A DNA stretch of 64,000 bases from Meconema thalassinum. Its lineage: Eukaryota; Arthropoda; Insecta; Orthoptera; Tettigoniidae. Shown one piece after another: positions 23,346 through 35,275 of the stretch (position 1 is its first letter; every line of letters starts with the position of its first letter). Both the position numbers and the translations under genes were made by a program. The stretch is taken from positions 147,573,545 through 147,637,544 of the forward strand of contig OX336391.1 in the NCBI GenBank assembly GCA_946902985.2, given 5' to 3'. Under the pieces are notes generated by a model. That model was not told the origin of the DNA. It made no database searches and worked only from the letters and a program-made list of their open reading frames with translations.

Positions 23346-25262
23346 GCGCGCGCACGATTAGATAAAACCGTACCGCTCAGCACTTCTTCATAGCTTTAAC
23401 GCACCATGACAATCACAGTCGTTATATTTCCTACCTGTTGTTAATAAATAGTCCAAATGTTACTACGTTTTCAAACTGTAAATATGATAAAAAATAATAT
23501 ATTCTCTCACGTTATTTACGAACGTATTAAATATCTGCACCACAAATCTATACGAAGATAGAGTGTAAGATGTCTTTCACAGCGTGATTCAATTTAGTGT
23601 TTTGTGTGAAATCGGAGTGATTGTATAAATATTGATCAAAAAGCGCAATTACTAGAAAATAAATTCTCATAATTATTACTAATTATGTCAGTGTTAATGC
23701 GAGTTTCCTGCAGAGCAGCCCATTCCAACTCATCTAGCAATGATGTTCATTCTGCAGTCTGCAAGTTCGGCCACAGAAATGACATTGGTCAGCCTTTTTA
23801 AAGGTAAACAAACACCTCGTACTAAATTTATATGTAACAGCCTAATGTTTTCGTAATTAATAATACATACGCCATGTTGACAGTGTCAACATAATGAGAC
23901 AGTCCTGAAATAGTACGGCCACTTCCCAATATTCTTACAAAACTGACATTTTAAAAAATCACTTTTCTTAAGATTTATAACATTACGTCTTAATATCAGT
24001 CACACTTATTTCAGTTCAAGCTACTCGCACTTCCATGATGTGGACTGGGTTCGATTTCCGGCCAATGTATGTGATATTTTGGAAGTAAAATATCACGTCC
24101 TGTGGTTCGGATTCCACATTAAAATGGAGGTCCCGTGGCTCATGATCGCGAGATTATCGGTCACTTAAAACTACAAGCTTCTTTCTTTTAGTCCTTTAAA
24201 TGATTTGGAACTGAAATGGTGTTTCTTTGTTATATTGGGCCAGGTATTTTAAATACGTTGGTATGAGTTGTTTAATAAGAAGTGTTTCCACCTTAATGTC
24301 CTGTGCATTAAGAAGAGAAATGGTACAGCTTTCTGCTGTATTGACCTTAACATTGATCCTTTTCAAAAGCACAGGTACTGTATATTCTGAGAAATGATCT
24401 CCAGCTATTTAACATGATTGGATTTCCAATTATTATCATTGATGCCTTTATTGTAGCAAAGTTGGGGCTCTTGGGCCTCTCTTACAATTAACCACCACAC
24501 AATGCAACTTATTACAAGTAAATATGCATATACGGTTTGTCATTCATAACCTACCAAACTTATGTACTAGAATTGAAGGGTTCATCCCAGAAACCAGTCA
24601 AGTCCTTAAAATTGAATTTTTGAGATAAATACATCATCTTCCTCTTCCTCTTCAAGGCCATCTCTACATATAGATATTATTGCTGTATGCAAAAAGCAGA
24701 CAGGTCGGGTTATATACGAGTGTGAAATATTGGGGACTCTACAAAAATTAGACAAGTCCAATGCTTTTTCAAGATAATTAATTACTTGGAATATTTGGCA
24801 TTCAATAACGATTTGCACTTTGTTAGGAATTACATAATAAATAATAATCTTTATTTTTGTATTCAACTGACATTTCGGCAAGAACCAGACTAGTCCAAAG
24901 GTTTTTCTTTAGGTTTTCTCAACTATCCTCATAAAAAATATATTTCCTTTAAGTGCAATGTAAAGCTGCTAGTGATACAACAATAGGTCTAAAAGCAATT
25001 TTTATTTCCTTCAGCAAAACTGAAACTATACTGTTTGTTGTTTTTTGTTTAGTTCCTGAACAATTTCATTTTTGAATTTGCCGGGTTCTTGGAATGAACC
25101 CTTCAATTTAACTATTAACTAATTACTAAGGTAAGAAAGACCTGCCCATCTCGCCCATGTTAAATCTTCAAATTTGTGGTACACTTTACTCAAAATCTGT
25201 TAGCCAATTGAAACTTTCAGGGATGACTGTTTGGATCATTATCTGCAATAATAAGAAGTATT
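23346..25262. other. Largely unassigned; decayed SINE fragment
   Basis: 24036-24170 holds tRNA/SINE-like words (CTGGGTTCGATTTCCGGCC, AAAATGGAGGTCCCGTGGCT) from a degraded SINE. The remainder is AT-rich with no supportable frame. Confidence 0.4.
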
Positions 25263-25277
25263 ATTGACAGAAACGAA

Positions 25278-25608
25278 GCCTCCGTGGCTCAGGCGGCAGC
25301 ACGCCGGCCTCTCACCACTGGGTCCGTGGTTCAAATCCCGGTCACTCCATGTGAGATCTGTGCTGGACAAAACGGAGGCAGACAGGTTTTTCTCCGGGTA
25401 CTCCGGTTTTCCCTGTCAAAATTTCATTCCAGCAACACTCTCCACTATCATTTCATTTCATCTGTCATTCATTTAATCATTGCCCCAGAGGAGTGCGTCA
25501 GGCCTCGGCAGCCGGCACAGTTCATATCCTCGCCGCTAGATAGGGGCTTCATTCATTCCATTCCTGACCCGGTCGAAGACTGGAAGCAGGCTGTGGATTT
25601 TCATTTTC
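25278..25608 (+). mobile_element. Full-length tRNA-derived SINE
   Basis: The head GCCTCCGTGGCTCAGGCGG (box A) and GTGGTTCAAATCCCGG (box B) are well preserved. The body includes TTTTTCTCCGGGTACTCCGG and ends in a TTTTCATTTTCA-type tail. Perfect 15-bp target duplications ATTGACAGAAACGAA lie at 25263-25277 and 25609-25623. The clean duplication suggests a fairly recent insertion. Frames read through it are not genes. Confidence 0.93.
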
Positions 25609-25623
25609 ATTGACAGAAACGAA

Positions 25624-26575
25624 ATACTTTTGCCAATATGAATTTTTGTTTAAGGTACTAAATTTTAATCCAAAATGATGTCGAAAAATATTTATATTTC
25701 ATTTTGTATATTATTTAAAGGGATGTCCCTTCTTATTACTGTTCAATAGGATGATGTTGATTCATTAAAGAAATTATGGACCTATCTTGATTAGTATTCT
25801 TACAAATGGTACCAAAGTATGAAAAATGTTGAACTGAGAGAAATGAGGTTGAAGTTTTTCATTACATTTTGTTACCTCTGACAATTCTTAGAACAGTCCT
25901 GCCACATAACTTGCATAATTTCGTCCATCACTGGTTATTTTGCTTCTCCTACTTCCTTTATCTCTTAAATAAATAAATAAATAACTAAATGAACAAATAA
26001 ACAAGTAAACAAATAAATAAATAAGTAAATAAAACAATATAAAACAATAAAAAAAAATAAAGAAATGCGTATTTCAACTTATCTGTTTGCAAATAGGTGG
26101 ACTTCTTTCCCTCTTTAAATCACCGATTCTATTATTAATAATTGGGACAGATTACCTCGCTGTTCCGCCCCTTAAACAATATTTCTTCAATAGGTCAGTG
26201 AAAAATCACAGTGATGACGATGTTCAGTAACCGCTAGTAACTTAAACAATGCAGGAAGTTGTCATTGTTACCAACACAAAGTCTGCGCTCAACAGAGCAG
26301 ACAGGAAGTGTGATCAGAAATCTATGTATAATAGTTCAGAAGTTATACGCATAAACATAAATCTTTGTAATAGTGGGCGTTGTCATTCATGGTGCAGCAT
26401 AGTCATTTATATCTTATAAAATTACCATTTTTCATATTTTTTCGACTTTTTTGACAAATTCCTGTTCTCTACATTGTATGAAACTAAAAACCCATAAAAC
26501 ATATTTTTTCAATTTTTCGCCCCTAGACGGGTCTTTCTTACCTTAAGGTAATAACAATTTATGAAGGTTTTACGA
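25624..26575. other. Unassigned, with an A-rich simple repeat
   Basis: 25966-26064 is an imperfect AAAT repeat. No other feature was recognised. Confidence 0.5.
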
Positions 26576-26670
26576 ATGTTTGATGTTTTCAGTCGGTCAA
26601 CACGATTTTTCCAAAAAGAGATTGGTTATTACTTAATCCTAAAATAAATTATCTTACGAGAGATTAACAA
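26576..26670 (+). repeat. End of a CAGTCGGTCAACACGA-type TIR element
   Basis: CAGTCGGTCAACACGATTTT at 26590, with CTTAATCCTAAAATAAATTA, matches the terminal repeats of the MITE at 51147-51335 and relatives at 31566, 33931 and 35280. An inverted copy (GTTGACCGACTG) stands at 29765-29777, so these could be the two ends of one longer composite. Confidence 0.6.
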
Positions 26671-27582
26671 ATTTTACTATATTCATACACTCACACATTC
26701 TTACACGAATTGTTTTAGTTGACCTACGAATTCATGAGGAATTCTTTACATGCACGTTTGAAAGTTGCTGGAGATGTACAATTATTGCTAACGTCACAAG
26801 GATGATCATTCCAAATTCTAGTTCCCTACTCTAAGAAAGAGTTACTGACGGCTGATGAATGATGTAGGAAAATTGCAATTATAGCCTAGATCCAGATCGC
26901 GTGTGACAATCATGAAAGGAAAAAAGAAAACGAAATTTACAATACTTTCATACTTTTATTGAGAGGTTCATGCATAGACTAAGTGTAAATATGTGTAGAT
27001 TTATTTGCTGTTCTACTTTTAACCAGACACATGTTAGGAAAATTTCGAAAATTACGAATTATACTGTATTCCAGTGAAAACATTTCAATATTCCCAGTCT
27101 AAATTGATTTCCATACGAGTGTCTTAATTATCATTATAGACGGGTTACATACGATAATTATAACTTTATTATATGTTCCAACATAAATATTCATAAATAT
27201 CTGTCGAGATTCTATCGGTTGACTTCTTCTTCTTGTGGAATTGTGTGGGATCAGTATTTGCTCTCAACCCAAAAAGGAATTCCAAAGCTTTGAAACATTG
27301 TTTATCCTGAAGTAGCACCAACAGATAGCGCACAGGTACTATGTGATATAACTTTCTTATCTTGGTCAGATAACACAAAATAGTCTGTTACAAACCTTTG
27401 AAATTAAAATATTAGATATGTTTCAGTATCTAATGATGGATTTCCACATTCATATTTCATGAAAATACTTTGTATAGACCAAAGCCATTCAATGGATTTC
27501 TAGGAGGTCATTCCAATTAATTGATTGCTGATCGAAAATTTCTGCTCGTCCATCAGCTTCATCATTTGAAATTGTTTGCACG
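26671..27582. other. Unassigned; one foldback-family fragment
   Basis: 27118-27200 (GTGTCTTAATTATCATTATA ... ATTCATAAATATCTG) matches the inner hairpin of the inverted repeat at 51968-54147. Nothing else was identified. Confidence 0.5.
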
Positions 27583-27594
27583 TATCTCAATCTA

Positions 27595-27659
27595 GTTGGT
27601 TAGGTAGTTAGTTAGTTATTGTTGTTTTAAGGGGCTGAACTACGAGGTCATCTGCCCCT
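27595..27659 (-). mobile_element. 65-bp SINE-tail insertion with target duplication
   Basis: GTTGTTTTAAGGGGCTGAAC ... GGTCATCTGCCCCT is a minimal copy of the SINE-tail family. It is bounded by 12-bp duplications TATCTCAATCTA (27583-27594, 27660-27671). Presumably an extremely 5'-truncated retroposed copy. Confidence 0.75.
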
Positions 27660-27931
27660 TATCTCAATCTATTGTATTTCTTTTACGCAATACACTTTCT
27701 AAATACGCGCAGTAATTTCCCCTTCCATCTATCTTCTATGATACCGTACGTTGTTTTTAAAGTACAAATGACGTATGAATCACACACAACACTGCTCTGA
27801 AGCTGTACGTAGTTACGCGTGTGCTGAGGTACAAGAATATTTCAAACATTTTTATTAAGAATTTATTTATTAATCAAATATAAGAAAAATGTTTTCAGAT
27901 TTAGAAAAACTCCTATTACAATTAGGTATTA

Positions 27932-28050
27932 CCCTTTCACGAACTGATTGCCGGCGGTCGAGATGGGAACTATTCTTTATTTACTTGTGTCACACGTCAG
28001 CCTGCTTCGTTGACAGGTACAGTTGCGCGAGTAGGATATGACTCAGCTCC
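27932..28050 (+). repeat. 119-bp segment with a conserved frame, paired with 45467-45585
   Basis: About 92% identical to the inverse of 45467-45585. In the shared frame both read HELIAGGRDGNYSLFTCVTR and TGTVARVGYDSAPI. Several of the differences are synonymous. I cannot name the protein. Confidence 0.6.
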
Positions 28051-28264
28051 AATAGTCTCAGTTTCCGTTTGCCTTCAGCTTGCCAATGTAACATTAAATT
28101 TGGAATTCTACTATTCTGCATCCTTTTCACATGTCCAAACCATTGTAATCTTCTTTCTTCAACCACTTCTAGAACATATTTTTACCTGCATAATTTCTCT
28201 GATTCTCGTATTTCTACAGTAATTTTATCCAATCTTGATTTTCTTGCCGCTCTTGAGTGGAATA
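28051..28264 (-). pseudogene. LINE reverse-transcriptase C-terminal fragment
   Basis: Minus-strand translation gives VVEERRLQWFGHVKRMQNS followed by RIPNLMLHW. This is the RLxWFGHVxRM signature near the C terminus of RTE/CR1-like polymerases. The 5' side is cut by the Tc1 element; no continuation is evident beyond 29733. Confidence 0.7.
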
Positions 28265-28266
28265 TA

Positions 28267-29731
28267 CACACATCAAAAAAAGTTTAGCATCACCTCGGTT
28301 CCAAGAGTTCCGGAACCTTTAAATACAAAGGGAATAGAGATCAACACAAACAACATTTCAGCTCGTTTTATTGCTCATGAGACCCACACATTGCATGTTG
28401 TACCATCCTACAGCTAGACTTTCAGCATTTGTGGTCCAGATTGCAGTACACACCACTACCTCTAATACCCAGTAGCACGTCCTCTTGCATTGATGCATGC
28501 CTGTATTCGCCGTGGCATACTATCCACAACTTCAACAAGACACTGTTGGTCCAAATTGTCCCACTCCTCAACGACAATTCGGCGTAAATCTCTCAGAGTG
28601 GTTGGTGGGTCAAGACGTCCATAAACAGCCCTTTTCAACATATCCCAGGCATGTTCGATAGGGTTCATGTCTGGCGAACATGCTGGCCACTGTAGTCGAG
28701 CGATGTCGTTATCTTGAAGGAACGCATTCACAAGATGTGCACGATGAGGTCGAGAATTGTCGTCCATGAAGACAAATGCCTCTCCAATATTCTGCCGATA
28801 TGGTTGCACTATGGGTCGGAGGATGTCATTCAGGTATCGTAAAGCCGTTTCGGAGCCTTCCATGACCACCAGTGGCGTACGTCGGCCCCACATAATGCCA
28901 CCCCAAAACATCAGGGAACAACCACCTTGCTGCACTCGCTGGACAGTGTGTCTAAGACGTTCAGCCTGACCAGGGTGCCTCCAAACACGTCTCCGACGAT
29001 TGTCTGGTTGAAGGCATATGCGACACTCATCGGTGAAGAGAACGTGATGCCAATTCCGTGGGGTCCATTCAGCATGTTGTTGGGCCCATCTGTACCGCGC
29101 TGCATGGTGTCGGGGTTGCAAAGCTGGACCTCGCCATGGACGTCGGGAGTGAAGTTGCGCATCATGCAGCCTATTGCGCACAGTTTGAGTTGAAACACGA
29201 CGTCCTGTGGCTGAACGAAACGCATTATTCAACATGGTGGCATTGCTGTCAGGGTTCCTCCGAGCGGCAATCCGTAAGTAGCGGTCATCCACTACAGTAG
29301 TAGCCCTTGGGCGGCCTGAGCGAGGCCTGTCATCGACAGTTCCTGTATCTCTGTACCTCCTCCACGTCCGAACAACATCGCTTTGGTTCACTCTGAGACG
29401 CCTGGAAACTTCCCTTGTTGAGAGCCCTTCTTGACACAAAGTAACAATGCGGACGCGATCGAACTGCGGTATTGACCTTCTAGGCATGGTAGAACTACAG
29501 ACAACATGAGCAGCGTACCTTCGTCCTGGTGGAATGACTGGAACTGATCGGCTGTCGTACCCCCTCCGTCTAATAGGCCCTGCTCATGCATGGTTGTTTA
29601 CATCTTTGAGCAGTTTTAGTGACATCTATGAACAGTCAAAGGGACTGTATCTTGGATACAATATACACAGTCAACGTCTGTATGCCGGAGATCTGGGAAC
29701 CGAGGTGATGCAAAACTTTTTTTGATGTGTG
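28267..29731 (-). mobile_element. Complete Tc1-type transposon
   Basis: 1465 bp, bounded by TA (28265-28266, 29732-29733). The terminal repeats CACACATCAAAAAAAGTTT...GCATCACCTCGGTTCC match over about 40 bp with few mismatches. The transposase gene fills the middle without a stop. Structure and an intact frame suggest a young, possibly active copy. Confidence 0.95.
28462..29487 (-). CDS. Tc1-family DD34E transposase
   Basis: 341 residues, the usual length for a Tc1-like transposase, which cuts and pastes DNA at TA sites in the nucleus. Residues 1-60 form the paired helix-turn-helix DNA-binding region (REVSRRLRVNQSDVVRTWRR) followed by the GRPR linker (58-61). The catalytic triad is D153 (LFTDECR), D243 (FMDDNSRPH) and E278 (SPDMNPIEHAW), with 34 residues between the last two. 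A GGIMW glycine box is near 196-200. The start is the first Met after the left part of the element and gives the conserved beginning MPRRSIPQFDR. No stops or frameshifts were seen; activity is not proven. Confidence 0.93.
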   Translation of the reverse strand: MPRRSIPQFDRVRIVTLCQEGLSTREVSRRLRVNQSDVVRTWRRYRDTGTVDDRPRSGRPRATTVVDDRYLRIAARRNPDSNATMLNNAFRSATGRRVSTQTVRNRLHDAQLHSRRPWRGPALQPRHHAARYRWAQQHAEWTPRNWHHVLFTDECRICLQPDNRRRRVWRHPGQAERLRHTVQRVQQGGCSLMFWGGIMWGRRTPLVVMEGSETALRYLNDILRPIVQPYRQNIGEAFVFMDDNSRPHRAHLVNAFLQDNDIARLQWPACSPDMNPIEHAWDMLKRAVYGRLDPPTTLRDLRRIVVEEWDNLDQQCLVEVVDSMPRRIQACINARGRATGY

Positions 29732-29733
29732 TA

Positions 29734-29795
29734 TTAACATAAGATAACTGGGCTCTCCGATGTCTGTTGACCGACTGAAGAGCATTTCACATTAA
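29734..29795 (-). repeat. Terminal repeat of the CAGTCGGTCAAC family
   Basis: The inverse of 29755-29780 reads CTTCAGTCGGTCAACA followed by GAGAGCCCAGTTA, resembling the ends at 31566 and 51147. Confidence 0.5.
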
Positions 29796-31550
29796 ATCTA
29801 ACATGGAAACATTGAAGTAATTAACTACGAGCTCGTATACATTTTGTAGGCTGAAATGAATCTTTTGAAACTTCAGGAACACGTCAGGAATACGATAAAC
29901 ACTTCTCTGAATCAGATTCGAAATGTCTCCTCTGCTTACAACAGATGTTCGAGGGAGCTTGTTTCCTACGGAAACAAACAACCTCCACACTTCTGTTTAG
30001 AAAGTCAATGAAAGAGTATCATATATTTGTACCGTACGAATACTATCAACGTTCCAATATAAAATAGCATAACATGAAATCAACAATATTACAAAATGCC
30101 TGCTTAATTTCCCATGATAATAGATTTTCAGGATGCTATCACTTGATCCATTGCGCATTCGACAATTTAGATTAATTGTTTTTAGTTCTTATGCTAGACT
30201 TTCAGAACTAAATGGTAGATGTAATGGATGAATTACTGATGAACTTTTATGAGGTTTTTGAGATAGAGTATTTTATGCATTCGATAGAGCAAAGGTGAAT
30301 GAATTGATAATGCCACGTAATGATGGCGTTATAATGAAGTTGAATTGAGAATGGTATTGAATCTAGTTGAATTAGGAATGTGCAGGCAAGGATCTGCATT
30401 TTGATGAGGTTAATTAAAGTAATCACAGTCCAATAGGGATGTGATTTATGGTGATGAATTTACGTGCACTTTTATGGATAATGGAATCCTATTTAGGTAT
30501 TTTACGTGGTGTCGCTGAGGCTCACGCTGCTTAGGAATGCATTGGTTGATTAAATCCTCATAATCTATGAAAGATAAGATATTTTTGCACATCCAGAAAA
30601 AAGTTAATGGATCAACTTATAATCATTTTCGATATGAATCTCAGATAACGAATAACTCAGTTGAACAGTTCAGAAGATTGGGAAACCTACCCTATATTTG
30701 TTAATGAAACCAAAGCAGCACGATACTTATTATTGATTGATTAAATTACCAGTATAAGCGTACGTTAAGGAATATGATTAATTATAATAAATCCCATGAA
30801 ACCATAGTGTAAATTGCATTAGACGGAAGGATGATTGTTCAATTTACAATACACAAGATTAGCAGGGATGGACTACTGAATTGTAGCATCAATATAAATA
30901 ATCATTATACATCTTTATAAATAGGTGTAGATAATTAATGGATTGTTTTTTGTGATTCTTGATGCAGTGCTTAGCAGATTATTGAATATATTCACAGGAT
31001 ATTGTATACAATTATTATGGATTAGTTTATGGGTTGAACATCTCTTTTAACTGCTATGATTGTAGCACACTGCACCGAGGCGCCAAAATTTACCTTTGAG
31101 GGCCTTTTTGAGATGATTAAATAATAAGAGTATCTTACGATGAGTTTCTGATGTGAATGAAGAATATCAACAGTAGAATAACCTTAATCTTGAAGCCTTG
31201 TTCACTCGACCATCCCCTGGTGTAGAGACTACCATTCTGTCCATCTATTTGCATTTCTAATGAATTCGTGAGCACCTGATTCAGTAACTTCTGACGGGAC
31301 AGGAAAGGTACGGGTGTTCAGGCGCTCGGCAGATGTGGCTGATAACTCTTCCGTTGTGAGAAATGAAGGTTGGCGAACAAACGTCACTAAGTAAGGTGTA
31401 CCGTGATAACACCACTATCGCCGAACACGACCCCACTCACAATTTCGTCAAGCCCACCAAGGTCCGTCTCCTTAGCCTCCTACAAGGTCTCTTGTAATCT
31501 CTAGGGTCTCACATCCGTGTTCAAAGTAATAATAATAATAATCAACAGTT
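29796..31550. other. Unassigned intergenic sequence
   Basis: AT-rich with many GATGAATT-like words. No open frame of note. GGCGCCAAAATTTACC near 31080 looks like an inverted primer-binding-type sequence, but no LTR pair was found. Confidence 0.4.
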
Positions 31551-31640
31551 TAGTGCTTTTCAGTCGGTCAACACGAGTGTACCTAAAAGAGCTGGGTTAT
31601 GCCCTAATCCTGAAATAAATTACATGCTCATGCTTCTCGC
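31551..31640 (+). repeat. CAGTCGGTCAACACGA-family terminal repeat
   Basis: CAGTCGGTCAACACGAGTGT, GAGCTGGGTTATGCCCTAAT and CTGAAATAAATTACATG follow the family consensus. No partner end was found nearby. Confidence 0.55.
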
Positions 31641-31734
31641 TGCTCAATTTTCACTTTCGATTCAAAACGAAGGGCACCGGGGAAAAAAAAGGGGCTTAGT
31701 CACAATTTTATGATGTTCAATTTGCTTTTATGTT

Positions 31735-32290
31735 CGACCATGGCTAAATGTAAATATTATATGCCATAAAACTGCATAATAATGAGGCTCGCTTTAGTTC
31801 AAGTTTTCATTATGATACAGGTTCTCCACCAATGAGAGCTCAAGTTTTTCATTACTACACAGCTGTTTGACCAATTAGGTAAGGATAGCATCGTACCTGC
31901 GCTGAACACTCTTGTTTCGAAAATGAATCGTGTCGGACACAAGTGACAACATTGAGGTAACACTACCGTTTACAGGATATCGGATCAGCCATTGTAGTTA
32001 CAATCCCAAACACAAAGACAAAATCCGCACGAACCTTTACGGAAACAGGAAAATACTATGAAATATGCAAGAAATGTATGAATCCACGTCCAGAAGTTTA
32101 CAACACTCCATTCTTCTTTATAAATTACCGACATAGGAAGTGCACCGTTCAAACTTTTGGCACAAATAAACTGGGCAATATGGGGGGAAAATAGCACTGT
32201 ACCTTAATCGACAACTCCAAATTCTACACAGGGCATTGCTTTCGGGGGAGTTCGGTGACAATTTTAGTAGATGCTGGTGCTGATAATAAC
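31735..32290 (+). repeat. Third, diverged copy of the foldback arm at 51968
   Basis: TTTATGTTCGACCATGGC at the start, ACCAATTAGGTAAGGATAG, GTAGTTACAATCCCAAACAC and AATTACCGACATAGGAAGTG follow the order of the inverted arm 53700-54147. It includes about 170 bp missing from the left arm there. A single arm only, with no inverted partner. Confidence 0.7.
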
Positions 32291-33596
32291 GACACTACGT
32301 CATGGAGGCTGGAAATATATGACCACGATGACACAACCCCCTACAATAAGCAACAACAACACAGTTTTTAGCCGAGAACTCATAATGTTCGGACAGAAAG
32401 AGATAATATTATCTAGTTTGTTCAGTCTTCCCACAGAGTAAAATGAATTGTTCTCACGGTTTCTCCAGCATGCACTCTGGCCCGGCTCAAGAAACGCTGT
32501 GTCGTCTTAGCGTGTGAAGACGCAAAGAGTCTTAACAAGCACGTAGGAGTTAGTTTACATTGGCGCTAGCGCCGAGAACAGTTCGCGCTTTATATTTCTT
32601 CAGCACACGATCCCATCTCTCCGTAAATCCTGGGTGGGAGAGAGAGGAACATCTTCTGTAGATCAGCCTTGTGCTGTCCTTCCCTAAGAGTTGGCCAGTT
32701 ATAAAACACCGACCAGAGAGCTGTTAGGTTCACAGCTTGGAGGATACCTGGATCCTCAAAAGGCATCACCATGTCTTATGAGGGTAAAAACCTCAGTAAT
32801 GAATTAAATAAACAAGGCGAGGAGTGACGTAGTTTGCCATTGCACAGTGGGTCAAAATTGAAATCTAGGGGAACAAAATTATTTTTACGTTTTAATTATG
32901 AATTTAGAGTGAAAGCAACGTATATACAGTAATTTGTTTACTTCATAATAAACATCAGTTAAGACCTTTTTTAAGCTACGTCTACACATGCAAGAAATTG
33001 TCTATGACTAGGAGTTGGATAGAGCATTCAGTTATCTCTTCAGGACAATTTTCTACCCCTAATTTACTTTTAACAAAGTCACAAAGTTCCACTCCTGACA
33101 TAATCGTCGAACCCAGTGCTTCAAACAGTTGTAAACGTGTGAGAACTGGTTGCGCGGCATCTTCTAAAACGTAAAATAACTAAGTAAGTTGCAAAAAGAT
33201 GCAAAAAATCTTATAACAGGAGTAAACTACAAGACTTGATCTACATTTTAACATTAAGTAGAAAGTGACGCAGAGTGACGCGACATCTACTAAACATCTA
33301 AGTGAAAATATAATTTTAAAAATAATAGTTAAATATTATATAATGCAAATATAGCTAAAATTACGTAACAATTACGCCTATTAATAACTGAAACAAGTTT
33401 CAAAGATCATACCTTCAGCTTTATGTTCCATCTTAAAGCATCACACTAACCGCAAAGACAACCAAACCACAGCCACTACATTCACCCTCCAATTCAGACT
33501 ACTCGAACAGTGGTGACAGATTTACACTAAGATGCGTTCATATCCCAGATTATTGAGCAGCAATTATATAAGAATGCTGTAGAAGTAATAAATTTT
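32291..33596. other. Unassigned; degenerate SINE tail
   Basis: 32318-32370 resembles the SINE tail (ATATATGACCACGATGACAC ... CAACAACA). A palindrome TTGGCGCTAGCGCCGA occurs at 32559. No gene was recognised. Confidence 0.4.
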
Positions 33597-33950
33597 AATT
33601 CATCATCATCATTGGTTTGCAGTCCTAAGACTGGTCAGTTGCCATAAAAACATGTCCAGATCGTCATGTCATTTGCCGCTTCCTTCATTGAATTATAATT
33701 CTGTGCTGGGGTGTCGTTTAGCATTTGATTAAGGAAGGTATTTCTAGGTCTTCCTCGTGGATCTTTCCCTCAATGAACCCTTCTGCCACAGTTCTCATTA
33801 AATTGGAGTGGCGCATTGTGTGACTCCACCATGCGAGACGACGTTTACGGATTGTGCGTAGGATTATGAAAATATATAATTTTGTCCTCCTAGATTTCGA
33901 TTTTGACCCACTGTGCATTGCCTTCCTCACTGGGTCGGTCAACACGATTG
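33597..33950 (-). pseudogene. LINE reverse-transcriptase C-terminal fragment
   Basis: Minus strand: IRKRRLAWWSHTMRHSNLMR and TVAEGFIEGK, then frameshifted QLTSLRTANQ near the 3' end. This is the RRLxWxGHxxRH...G...EGKR series typical of a CR1/RTE-like polymerase tail. The 3' edge ends in a CATCAT run. No catalytic core is left. Confidence 0.75.
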
Positions 33951-34000
33951 TACCCAATATTGCAATAGGTGTAATCAAGTTCACCGACTCAAAGACATTG

Positions 34001-34167
34001 TAATAATGTTATTGGTTTTACGTCCCTTTTAACTACTGTGGCTTTTAGAGACGCCGGTGTGCCGGAGTTTTGCCCCGAAGGGGATCATTAACGTGCCAGT
34101 AAATCTACTGACACAGCTCCCTCGCATTTGTGCACCCTCAAATGCGAGCTGACTGCGCCAGGATATG
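34001..34167 (-). mobile_element. 5'-truncated TTA-tailed SINE
   Basis: Same family as 9810-10057 (CCCCGAAGGGGAT, GTGCCAGTAAATCTACTGAC) but lacking the tRNA head. 10-bp duplications AAAGACATTG lie at 33991-34000 and 34168-34177. Confidence 0.88.
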
Positions 34168-34202
34168 AAAGACATTGAATTTCGATTGCTAAGGCAGTAC
34201 TG

Positions 34203-34986
34203 AACAAGTAGATCCGTGAATAACTAAAGCCTATATCCATATATCCTACTTGTGTTAATTGCCTCTATCACAATACAAAATTTCAGAATGTTTGCTGTAA
34301 TAGATTCGTAGATATTGAGAACCATGTAATATTTCGGATGGTCGTCATGTTGGATCTTTATATATGTAGGTCTTAAGAGTTATGTACTATTACATGAAGA
34401 TTATTGTGTACGTGTAGTATTCAAACTTAAATCGCATGATTAGGACCCAACAATTAATAAAAAAGAGTTTTTAAAATTTCGCACAGCTGCCATCTTGTGG
34501 TTATGAAAACAATAGAAATAAATTAGATGCCAGTGGGTTAACATTTGTGCAAGGAATTGCTGTACCAAGTTTCATTGCGTTAGGATTGTTAAATTGCGAG
34601 AAAAGTCTATTTAAGAGTCTCAACTTTGCTTGGCCGCCATGTTGGTTTTGTAGTTACCAAGTTTTTTAAGGTCTCATAGGTAAACTTCTAGTAGTGCCTT
34701 TTATTACCGTACAAAATTTCAGGGTGATATTTGTAATAGTTTCGGAGATATTGAATGCTGGTGAAATATTTCGCACAGCCGGTATGTTGGATCGGTGAGA
34801 CGTAATGAAATTTGAAGGTCTCAGACGGGGTCTGCCAAAATGGTGTTTTGACCTTACCGAGTTTCATTGAAATCGCTCCAGCCGTTTAGATGTTATTAGA
34901 GGGACACCCACACAAACGCGCACGCCCACACACACGGACAAAAGGTGACTTCATAAGCCTATTTTTTCATCAAATGAAAGTAGGCT
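34203..34986 (-). mobile_element. HINE-A copy 4, internally deleted
   Basis: Both ends are present: ACAAGTAG plus a weakened stem-loop at 34204, and the ACAC tract and hairpin GCCTATTTTTTCATCAAATG at 34957. About 700 bp of middle units are lost relative to the copy at 35989. Two or three ATGGCGGC-type boxes remain (e.g. near 34634). Confidence 0.7.
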
Positions 34987-35127
34987 AAAAATGGCTCCAA
35001 CACTATAATTACTACTATTACAGATACCACAATAACACAGGTTATCAGACAAATTATACACACACCCAAGTACACGGGGATAAATGACCACAATGTCCAA
35101 ACCCCTCAAATGAAACAACGACGCATT
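34987..35127 (+). repeat. SINE-tail family copy
   Basis: ACAGGTTATCAGACAAATTA and CAAGTACACGGGGATAAATG match the tails at 18325 and 22750. The head was not found. Confidence 0.6.
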
Positions 35128-35275
35128 CTAATATACCAGCCTGGATGAGGCGTAATTTTAGAGTTGAAGTGGTTCAAAGCATGGCATTATTGCCAAGAAT
35201 ACTCAGTTTAACAATGTATTCAATATTATGTAAAGATTTGAAGCCATTCTTTTAGTGTTGTTATTTTTAGCTCTT

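Noticed and set aside
29058..29300. Frames opposite the Tc1 transposase
   Set aside because: Shadows of the real minus-strand gene.
31060..31100. Retroelement primer-binding site (minus strand TTTTGGCGCC)
   Set aside because: No LTR pair, pol sequence or polypurine tract nearby.
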